Positions 1 through 6,773 of a stretch of DNA of 7,407 nucleotides are shown in pieces. The notes beneath the pieces were generated by a model. The model was given only the letters and a program-made list of their open reading frames with translations, was not told the origin of the DNA and made no database searches. The stretch lies in assembly GCA_036272915.1 (NCBI GenBank), contig DATAXV010000063.1, forward strand, positions 1 to 7,407, read 5' to 3'. Origin of the DNA: DATAXV01 sp036272915 (GTDB taxonomy: Bacteria > Chloroflexota > Dormibacteria > Dormibacterales > Dormibacteraceae). Within the stretch, counting starts at the first letter, position 1. The number at the start of each line of letters is the position of its first letter. Made by a program: the position numbers and the translations under genes.

Positions 1-2
1 TC

Positions 3-80
3 AACGCCCTCGAGCATCGCCAGTTGGCACGGATGCGCGCTGCTCGGATGGCGCAGGTGCCGGAGATGCTGACCGCGTAA
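3..80 (+). CDS. C-terminal end of an unidentified protein (5' end outside window)
   Basis: One + strand frame is open from the left edge to a TAA at 78-80 and gives about 25 residues, beginning NALEHRQLARMRAARM and ending EMLTA. The alternating basic and hydrophobic residues (Leu, Arg, Ala, Met) look like a C-terminal helix of a real protein, perhaps of a DNA-binding or mobile-element type, but the piece is too short to place in a family. The other two + frames are also open for much of this short stretch, so the frame choice rests only on its protein-like composition and the stop position. No known motif is visible. Confidence 0.3.
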   Translation, partial: NALEHRQLARMRAARMAQVPEMLTA

Positions 81-400
81 GATGAACATCAGTTCGTGGA
101 GGCTGGGCCGTCACTTTTCCAGCAGCTACTGGACGCGACCTCCTGCCTTTTGGGTCACATTGAGTGGTAGAGGCGAGATCGATCGCAGCGTTTATCTCTG
201 TTTCAAGCTTACCTCTGGCTTGCCGATCAGGCGTTGTGTTCTTCTTTCGGCGATGACCATCCTCCCGGCCGCCCGAGCTTCTCGATCAGCGCTATGACCT
301 GCTGCGAACACGAGGCTGTCGCTCGTCTGGCTCGCGCTGCGAATCGGACATGCAGTTTGTGAATCCCACTTCTCACAAGTAAATCAGCCCGTGAGCGAGG
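81..400. other. Gene-poor, lower-GC stretch with no convincing gene
   Basis: This stretch is visibly less GC-rich than the rest of the window, and its short open frames lack the strong third-position G/C bias seen in the recognised genes. A 71-codon + frame opens at 82 but has no Shine-Dalgarno and an implausible composition. Near 270-382 two + frames give short protein-like pieces, for example one containing ELLDQRYDLLRTRG that ends at the TAA at 380-382. These could be remnants of decayed genes. No RNA gene, clear terminator hairpin or repeat was seen. Confidence 0.4.
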
Positions 401-661
401 ATGACCAGCCGCTGGGAGCTGCCTCCCCTGGCCGACTCCCTCATCGATGCCGCCGCCGCCATCACGTTGGCCGCCGGCGGCCCGGTCGTCTCGGGGCCTG
501 TAGGAGCCTTGATCGTGGCTGGAGGCGCCCCGGTCACCTAAGGCGCCGTCAAAGTCGACATCCAGCAGATCCGGGCGCGTCGGCTCCGGGAGGGCCACGC
601 GGTCGTGGAGGTTGCTGTCGAGCAAAGCCAGCTCGAGCCTGACCAACCGAATGGGAGTCCA
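401..661 (+). pseudogene. Probable decayed small gene with an in-frame TAA
   Basis: From ATG 401 the frame reads 46 residues (MTSRWELPPLADSL, then a hydrophobic Ala/Gly/Val-rich run) to a TAA at 539-541. The same frame then continues without another stop, in equally protein-like sequence (GAVKVDIQQIRARRLREGHAV, with the next residues VEVAVEQSQLEP), until it enters the antisense of the tRNA; its next stop is a TGA at 725-727. The interrupted context reads VT-stop-GAV, and a single change from a Tyr codon (TAC or TAT) to TAA would explain it. The hydrophobic run at residues 14-45 could be a membrane segment. No Shine-Dalgarno has good spacing: GCGAGG abuts the ATG. The alternative is a genuine 46-residue ORF or chance. 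The family is not recognised. Confidence 0.3.
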
Positions 662-738
<77 letters not shown>

Positions 739-784
739 CGGCCGTCGGCCCGGTCCAGTCTACTGACCACCACACCGGCTCCGG

Positions 785-813
785 AGACATCGGCGACGCC
801 GCGCCTCCGTCAA
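785..813 (-). promoter_or_regulatory. Possible promoter for tRNA-Val
   Basis: On the - strand a TTGACG hexamer occurs twice in tandem (819-814 and 813-808), upstream of the tRNA. From the second copy a 17-nt spacer leads to ATGTCT (790-785), which is a poor -10 match. A start here would leave a leader of roughly 40 nt before the mature tRNA, which is normal for processed tRNAs. The -35 resemblance is good and the -10 is weak, so this is a suggestion only. Confidence 0.2.
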
Positions 814-886
814 CGTCAAACTGATCAGAAGAAGAGGCTCCGGTCGGGGCGAGAGCACCTCCCACCGGGCGGCCGTCCGCGAACGC

Positions 887-892
887 AGGAGG
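887..892 (+). promoter_or_regulatory. Shine-Dalgarno of aceB
   Basis: AGGAGG lies 5 nt before the ATG at 898 and is a near-perfect anti-16S match. It fixes the malate synthase start at 898. Confidence 0.9.
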
Positions 893-897
893 AGCAC

Positions 898-2490
<1,593 letters not shown>

Positions 2491-2505
2491 CCGTCGCCGA
2501 GGCGG

Positions 2506-2790
2506 CTACTGCTTGGGCGGACGGCCCGGCAGACGGCGCCACTGGCGCGGGCCCACGCCCGCGCTGGGGCTGCCGGCGACGAAGGGAACGGCGCCCTCCT
2601 CGACCAGGCAGAGATCCTTGCGCACCACTCCTCGTTCTCCGGTGGTGTACTCGACGACGACGGTCCGCTCGAGGACGGCTCGGATATGGACCTCCTCGCC
2701 GTTGACGACCCCCTGGAAGCCGCCCGCAACCTCGTGATCGGCCGGCGGCTCGATGCTTGCGAGCGGGACGAGGTCAGTGGTTGGGCTCAT
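2506..2790 (-). CDS. Small hypothetical protein, paralogue of the 2892-3197 product
   Basis: A 94-residue protein of unrecognised family. ATG 2790 is preceded by GGAGG with 6-nt spacing, and G/C dominates third positions, so it is likely translated. The core (about residues 9-64) alternates short hydrophobic stretches with turns (VVNGEEVHIRAVLERTVVVE), as in a small beta-barrel or SH3-like fold. The tail is basic and Pro-rich (PRQWRRLPGRPPKQ). The core aligns with the neighbouring product upstream on the same strand: 15 of 28 residues are identical from F25 to E52, and both keep a CLV or near-identical end. There is no signal peptide, membrane segment or catalytic motif. The stop TAG lies 15 nt from the convergent aceB stop. 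The terminator just upstream suggests it has its own expression or depends on read-through. The function is unknown; a nucleic-acid or protein-binding role is only a guess from fold and charge. Confidence 0.75.
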   Translation of the reverse strand: MSPTTDLVPLASIEPPADHEVAGGFQGVVNGEEVHIRAVLERTVVVEYTTGERGVVRKDLCLVEEGAVPFVAGSPSAGVGPRQWRRLPGRPPKQ

Positions 2791-2814
2791 TCAGGACCTC
2801 CGGACTTGTGCTGT

Positions 2815-2847
2815 ACAAAAGCAAAGGGCTGGCCTTCGAGCCAGCCC
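2815..2847 (-). terminator. Rho-independent terminator between the two small paralogues
   Basis: On the - strand GGGCTGGC (2847-2840) and GCCAGCCC (2833-2826) form a perfect 8-bp GC-rich stem around the 6-nt loop TCGAAG, followed at once by TTTGCTTTTGT. It lies 45 nt beyond the stop of the 2892-3197 gene and 25 nt before the start codon of the 2506-2790 gene. It therefore ends transcription of the former, or acts as an attenuator ahead of the latter. The + strand side has no T-tract, so it works in one direction. Confidence 0.85.
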
Positions 2848-2891
2848 GATGCAGTCTACCAGAGGAACCGAAAGCGCCCCGCGCCTACAAA

Positions 2892-3197
2892 TCAGGCGGC
2901 GTGCGTCCGCTGAGCCCGGTTGCGTCGGGCGGCCTCGCGGCCACGCTTGGCCGCCGCCCGAGCGGCAACCGCGCCGTATCGGATGTCGTTGGGGTCGACC
3001 AGGCACTCACGCCTGTTGACGAGCACCTTGGGCTCGCCGGGAGCGGGTTCAACCACGGCCGTACGTGACAGAACCGCGGTCACCCAGACCTGCCTCCCTT
3101 CGACGACAGCAGGAAAGTCGGGCAAGATCTCGGCCTCCTCCTCGGCCGGGATCACCTGGTCGAGGGTTACGAATCCCTGGAGGTCCTTGTCTGACAT
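2892..3197 (-). CDS. Small hypothetical protein, paralogue of the 2506-2790 product
   Basis: A 101-residue protein of unrecognised family. The frame is open upstream to a GTG at 3269, with other ATGs at 3245 and 3206. I chose ATG 3197 because its product (MSDKDLQGFVTLDQ) lines up end to end with the paralogue, which starts MSPTTDLVPLAS. The shared core runs from F28 to V67 and includes VVEG, AVLSRTAVVE, GE and CLV; it is predicted mostly beta. The tail from about residue 76 differs completely: it is Ala/Arg/Lys-rich (ARAAAKRGREAARR), probably helical and nucleic-acid-binding in character. No Shine-Dalgarno precedes ATG 3197. A GATAAC hexamer 9 nt upstream could be a -10 box giving a nearly leaderless mRNA; otherwise an upstream start such as 3269 (AGGA 7 nt before it) would add up to 24 residues. 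It lies downstream of the DedA gene on the same strand, and its transcript should end at the 2815-2847 hairpin. Confidence 0.7.
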   Translation of the reverse strand: MSDKDLQGFVTLDQVIPAEEEAEILPDFPAVVEGRQVWVTAVLSRTAVVEPAPGEPKVLVNRRECLVDPNDIRYGAVAARAAAKRGREAARRNRAQRTHAA

Positions 3198-3315
3198 GAC
3201 AGGCATGTTATCACACTTTTGGCCCTTCACCGTTCGGCGACTCATACTTTCTCTACCGCGATTCTCCACGACTCATTCCTACCCATCTTTACTGCCGGCT
3301 ACTCAGGGGAACGCC
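3198..3315. other. Lower-GC intergenic spacer
   Basis: This spacer between the DedA stop and the small gene is visibly AT-richer than its surroundings. It shows no hairpin with a T-tract, so the end of the lip operon transcript is not marked here. On the - strand it contains TGTGATAAC (GATAAC at 3212-3207), a plausible extended -10 element for the small gene, but no convincing -35. Confidence 0.35.
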
Positions 3316-4164
3316 TTACTGGCCTCGATGAGTCGCTCTCTTCTCACGGGCTCGGCGCCTTGCCAGCAGGCGGGGGCGCCAGGCGTGCTCATAGGCGAGA
3401 TAGAGCCCGGCGAGGAGGAGGAGCAGCAGCACCAGGATGGGTAGGAGGTCGGCAGGGACAAGTGACACGAGCAGCTGGGTCCTGGGTCCCAGGGCTCTGC
3501 CGAGTTCGAGGAACACGGTCGCCCAGATGGTCGAGGAGACGGCCACGGCGGGGACGAAGATCCAGGTCGGGATGCCGAAGGCGCCGGAGAACGCGGAGAT
3601 GAGGATGCGGAGCCCGGGAATCAGGCGGCCGATGACGATCGCCCACACGCCCCACCGCCGGAACGCCCGCTCGGCGCGGGCGAGACGGTCGTCGTCGAGG
3701 CCGACGTAGCGGCCATAGCGGCGCAGGAAGGGCTGGCCGAGGCGGCCGGAGATGGTGAACAGGCAGAAGCTGCCCGTGACGGCGCCGCCGACCACGCAGA
3801 CGTAGGCGAGGGCGTGGGAGAGCTGCCCGATCGCGACCAGGTAGCCGGCCCAGGCCACGGCCACGTCGCCCGGTGCCGGAAAGGGGATTCCGAGCTCCTC
3901 GGCGAAGACGATGACGAACAGCCCGGACGCCTCGTGGTGGCTCATGAAGCGGAGCAGATGGTGGCCCAGGCGGCGGAACCATGCCGGCGTGTGGAACCAC
4001 GGCGGCAGCTGCGGCTGCAGGAAGTGGGGCAGGTGGTGCGGGATGTGGAGGCGGGGGTGCGGCAGATGGGGATGGACGTGGGGCAGATGCACGGCCTGGC
4101 CGTGCGTCGCCAGCACCAGGGCGAGCGTCAGCGCGGCCAGCAGACGGACGGCACGGCCGGACAC
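3316..4164 (-). CDS. DedA-family inner-membrane protein with a His/Pro-rich N-terminal segment
   Basis: DedA (SNARE-associated/VTT) proteins are polytopic membrane proteins; studied members translocate undecaprenyl phosphate or phospholipids. Family marks are present: EELGIPFPAPGD (89-100) in the first re-entrant segment, GRLGQPFLRRYGRYVG (140-155), and GRLIPGLR (179-186) with its conserved Arg and Pro-Gly. Further hydrophobic spans lie at about 118-138, 198-220 and 240-258, and the tail is strongly basic. The GTG start at 4164, 4 nt after the lipB stop, was chosen because it gives a signal-like helix (RLLAALTLALVLATHGQA, 7-24). There is no clear Shine-Dalgarno, so translational coupling to lipB is likely. 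Residues 25-77 are unusual for the family, with 14 His and many Pro (HLPHVHPHLPHPRLHIPHH). An internal ATG at 3945 would remove this part, but it too lacks a Shine-Dalgarno, and codon third positions stay G/C through the His-rich region. Length from GTG is 282 residues. Confidence 0.88.
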   Translation of the reverse strand: MSGRAVRLLAALTLALVLATHGQAVHLPHVHPHLPHPRLHIPHHLPHFLQPQLPPWFHTPAWFRRLGHHLLRFMSHHEASGLFVIVFAEELGIPFPAPGDVAVAWAGYLVAIGQLSHALAYVCVVGGAVTGSFCLFTISGRLGQPFLRRYGRYVGLDDDRLARAERAFRRWGVWAIVIGRLIPGLRILISAFSGAFGIPTWIFVPAVAVSSTIWATVFLELGRALGPRTQLLVSLVPADLLPILVLLLLLLAGLYLAYEHAWRPRLLARRRAREKRATHRGQ

Positions 4165-4168
4165 GGAG

Positions 4169-4912
4169 CTACAGGACGGGCAGGCTGGACCCGGTCCCGA
4201 CCTCGACGGCCGGCAGCGCCCTGATCTCGGCCACGTCCCCCCATCGCGGCTCAAGCCCGAGGGCGGCGGCGAAGTGGGGGAGATAGGCGTCCGCCGCCTC
4301 GCGGACACCCAGGCGGCGTCCTCCGACCTCGGCGACCGAGGTCGCCCGGTGTCCGTCGAGCCCGCAGGGGAGAATGCCCCGGTTGAAGATCTCGAGGTCG
4401 GCGGTGAGGTTGAGGGCGAAGCCGTGGCTGGTCAGCCCGCGGTGGACGCGGATGCCGATCGCGGCGAGCTTCCGGGTCGGATCGCCGCCGTTCACGCCGG
4501 GCACCCAGACACCGGTCAGGATGCCGTCCAGCGGGACGGAGGGGATGCCTAGCTCGCCGAGGTAGCCGATCAGGGAGCGCTGCAGTCGCTGGATGTAGCC
4601 GATGATGTCCAGCCCCAGGCGGGGCAGATCGAGGATCCCGTAGCCGACGAGCTGGCCGGGGCCGTGGTAGGTCACGTCGCCGCCGCGGTCGCACCAGACC
4701 AGGTCGACGCCGTGACGGCGGCGCTCGTCCTCGCTCCAGCGCACGTGCTCGGCGGTGCCGCGCCGGCCCAGGGTGAAGACGTGCGGGTGCTCGAGCAGGA
4801 GCAGGCTCGGCCCGAGCTCACCTCGCTCCATGGCGTCGACCATCGATCGCTGCAGGGCCCAGGTCTCCCGGTACTCGGCGCGGCCGAGCCAGTAGACGCG
4901 CACGTCGGTCAC
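4169..4912 (-). CDS. lipB: Octanoyl-[ACP]:protein N-octanoyltransferase LipB
   Basis: Transfers octanoyl from acyl carrier protein to the lipoyl-domain lysine of 2-oxoacid dehydrogenases and GcvH, the first step of lipoate assembly. The protein has 247 residues. The hallmarks are present in order: LLLEHPHVFTLGRRG (38-52), RGGDVTYHGPGQLVGY (76-91), RKLAAIGI with the catalytic-dyad Lys (K148), HGFALN (163-168), and ILPCGL with the acyl-thioester Cys (C183). The C-terminal tail after about 220 is longer than in E. coli LipB (213 residues) and has no recognised motif. The start is GTG 4912, whose TG forms part of the stop TGA of the diguanylate cyclase gene (GTGA overlap), so the two are translationally coupled. 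With lipA two genes upstream and an E2 client before that, the context is a lipoylation operon. Confidence 0.97.
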   Translation of the reverse strand: MTDVRVYWLGRAEYRETWALQRSMVDAMERGELGPSLLLLEHPHVFTLGRRGTAEHVRWSEDERRRHGVDLVWCDRGGDVTYHGPGQLVGYGILDLPRLGLDIIGYIQRLQRSLIGYLGELGIPSVPLDGILTGVWVPGVNGGDPTRKLAAIGIRVHRGLTSHGFALNLTADLEIFNRGILPCGLDGHRATSVAEVGGRRLGVREAADAYLPHFAAALGLEPRWGDVAEIRALPAVEVGTGSSLPVL

Positions 4913-5850
4913 CTCAACAGCCTAATCGCGGGGACCGTGCCGGCGAGGTCTGGCGATCCGGGCTCCCGGCGCCAGGTGTCGCGACCGGATCGCTTGGCCT
5001 CGTAGAGCGCCGCGTCGGCCCGAGCCAGCACGTCATCGGCGCAGGGCCCGCCCCGGACCATCGCCAGGCCGGCGCTGGCGGTGACGGCGAGCATCGCCTC
5101 GCCGACCCGGAAGGGCTCGCGCATGCTCACCACGACCCGGCCCGCCACGACCCCCGGGTCGGCCTCGTCGTTGCGCTGGATCAGGATGGCGAACTCGTCG
5201 CCGCCGATCCGGGAGACGAGATCGGTGCGCCGGACCCGCCCTCGCAGGCGGCGGCCGACGAGGGCGAGGACCTGGTCGCCGACGGCGTGTCCCCATTCGT
5301 CGTTGACCGCCTTGAAGCGGTCCAGGTCGAGGACGAGGAGGGCGGCGGGCACGTCGAGCGTCGCCGACCAGAGCGCCCGGAGGCGCCGGAGGAAGGCGGC
5401 CCGGTTGGGAAGCTGGGTCAGGGGATCGTGCAGCGCCAGCCACTCCACCCCGCGCCGGGAGTTCTGGCGCTCGGTGACGTCGTCGCAGGCACCGACGACC
5501 AGCGTCGGGTGGCCGTCGCCGTCGCGCGACGCGATCAGGGCGCGCTCCTCGAACCAGAGCCAGCGCCCGTCGGCATGGCGGATCCGGTAGGCATGGCGAT
5601 GGTGCTCGGCACGCCCCCGGACGTGGTTCTCGAGCGCGGCCCGCAGCCCGTCACGGTCGTCGGGGTGGACCCGGTCGCGCAGCGCCTCGAGGGTCCCCGG
5701 CGCTTGAGCTGGGGACATACCGAGCTGTTCGAGCAGCCGGCCGCGGCAGCGGCACCGATCGGTGGCTGGATCCCACTCCCAGACGCCGAGGCCCCACGCC
5801 TCCACGACCTGGCGAAGGACATCGCGATCGTCCTCCCTCCGGTCCCGCAT
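4909..5850 (-). CDS. PAS-GGDEF diguanylate cyclase inside the lipoate operon
   Basis: Predicted to make c-di-GMP from two GTP. Counting from ATG 5850, the protein has 313 residues. A PAS_3-like sensor domain spans about 16-128 (GVWEWDPAT, VHPDDRDGLR, RIRHADGRWLWFEERALI, DDVTERQ). A GGDEF domain spans about 136-295: HDPLTQLPNR (141-150), metal-binding D175 in LDLDRFK, WGHAVGD, and the active-site loop RIGGDEF (214-220) fully intact. The inhibitory I-site RRTD (207-210) lies five residues before GGDEF, as in PleD, so product feedback is expected. There is no membrane segment or signal peptide, so it should be cytosolic. I chose ATG 5850, 4 nt after the lipA stop, with GGAG 9 nt before it; the frame extends back to ATG 5925, which would overlap lipA by about 70 nt and add a low-complexity basic stretch. 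The end overlaps the lipB start. No EAL or HD-GYP domain is present. What the PAS domain senses is unknown. Confidence 0.93.
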   Translation of the reverse strand: MRDRREDDRDVLRQVVEAWGLGVWEWDPATDRCRCRGRLLEQLGMSPAQAPGTLEALRDRVHPDDRDGLRAALENHVRGRAEHHRHAYRIRHADGRWLWFEERALIASRDGDGHPTLVVGACDDVTERQNSRRGVEWLALHDPLTQLPNRAAFLRRLRALWSATLDVPAALLVLDLDRFKAVNDEWGHAVGDQVLALVGRRLRGRVRRTDLVSRIGGDEFAILIQRNDEADPGVVAGRVVVSMREPFRVGEAMLAVTASAGLAMVRGGPCADDVLARADAALYEAKRSGRDTWRREPGSPDLAGTVPAIRLLR

Positions 5851-5854
5851 CGGG

Positions 5855-6769
5855 CTAGGCTCCGGCGGCCGCCCGCCTGGCCTCGAGCGCCGCCCTCCGG
5901 CTCTCGGGGATCTGATCGTCGGCATGATAGGAGGAGCGCACCAGCGCCCCCGACTCGACGTGTTCGAAGCCCATCGCCATCGCCTGCTCGCGGAGGTCAG
6001 CGAACTCCTCGGGGCGGTAGTAGCGGTCGATCGGCGCGTGCTTCTGGCTCGGCCGTAGGTACTGGCCCACGGTGAGGACGTCGATCCGGTGGCTGCGCAT
6101 GTCCCCGAAGACCTGGAGCAGCTCCTCGGTGGTCTCGCCGAGGCCGACCATGACCCCGGACTTGGTGACCGTCTCCGGGCTCAGGCGCTTGACCGTCTCC
6201 AGGAGGGCGAGGCTGCGCTCGTAGACCGCCTTGGGCCGGATCCGGGCGTAGAGCCGGGGGACGGTCTCGGTGTTGTGGTTGAAGATGTCGGGACCGGCCT
6301 CGACCACCGTCCGGATCGCCTCCTCGTCGCCCTGGAAGTCGGGCGTGAGCACCTCGATCGAGGTCTGGGGGCTGCGGTGCCGGACGGCGCGGATGGTGCG
6401 GGCGAAGATGCCGGACCCGCCGTCGCGGAGGTCGTCCCGGTCGACGGAGGTGATGACGGCGTGGCGAAGGCCGAGCTGGGCGACCGAGTCGGCCACCCGC
6501 CAGGGCTCTCCGAGGTCGAGCTCGGTCGGGCGTCCCGAGGTCACCGCGCAGAAGCGGCAGGCCCGGGTGCAGACCGCGCCGAGGATCATGAAGGTCGCCG
6601 TCCGGCGGTTCCAGCAGTCGTAGATGTTGGGGCAGTGGGCCTCCTCGCACACGGTGTGGAGGCGGCGCTCCGTCATCAGCTGCTGGAGCTCTCTGTAGTT
6701 CTCGCCCTTGTGTACGCGGACCTTGATCCACTCCGGGATCCGGCGCTGGACCTGGATGGTGTCGGTCAC
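5855..6769 (-). CDS. lipA: Lipoyl synthase LipA
   Basis: A radical-SAM enzyme that inserts two sulfurs at C6 and C8 of protein-bound octanoyl to form lipoyl groups. The protein has 304 residues, typical for the family. The auxiliary-cluster motif C-x4-C-x5-C is at C41, C46 and C52 (TVCEEAHCPNIYDCW). The SAM-cluster motif CTRACRFC is at C67, C71 and C74. The C-terminal RSSYHA (278-283) supplies the Ser ligand of the sacrificial auxiliary cluster. Other conserved stretches are TSVDRDDL (107-114), EVLTPDF (139-145), NHNTETV (164-170), TKSGVMVGLGE (202-212) and VGQYLRPS (234-241). The start is GTG 6769, 4 nt after the E2 stop, with only weak Shine-Dalgarno similarity, which suggests coupling. It comes right after its client E2 and just before the diguanylate cyclase gene. 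Confidence 0.98.
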   Translation of the reverse strand: MTDTIQVQRRIPEWIKVRVHKGENYRELQQLMTERRLHTVCEEAHCPNIYDCWNRRTATFMILGAVCTRACRFCAVTSGRPTELDLGEPWRVADSVAQLGLRHAVITSVDRDDLRDGGSGIFARTIRAVRHRSPQTSIEVLTPDFQGDEEAIRTVVEAGPDIFNHNTETVPRLYARIRPKAVYERSLALLETVKRLSPETVTKSGVMVGLGETTEELLQVFGDMRSHRIDVLTVGQYLRPSQKHAPIDRYYRPEEFADLREQAMAMGFEHVESGALVRSSYHADDQIPESRRAALEARRAAAGA

Positions 6770-6773
6770 CGGC

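Noticed and set aside
391..642. 83-codon + frame starting at GTG 391
   Set aside because: After a few residues it becomes an Arg/Pro/Gly-rich shadow. The overlapping frame from 401 is far more protein-like.
821..828. Palindrome CTGATCAG upstream of aceB as an operator
   Set aside because: An 8-bp palindrome is expected by chance in a window of this size, and no second copy or flanking symmetry was seen.
2491..2505. Bidirectional terminator between aceB and the convergent gene
   Set aside because: Only a 4-bp CGCC/GGCG stem with no T-tract on either side.
3814..4552. Open frames on the + strand opposite DedA and lipB
   Set aside because: They are shadows of well-conserved - strand genes with no recognisable domain or Shine-Dalgarno.
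5851..5925. N-terminal extension of the diguanylate cyclase to ATG 5925
   Set aside because: It would overlap the end of lipA by about 70 nt and add only a basic Arg/Pro/Gly stretch. ATG 5850 has GGAG at good spacing and fits the 4-nt junctions of the operon.
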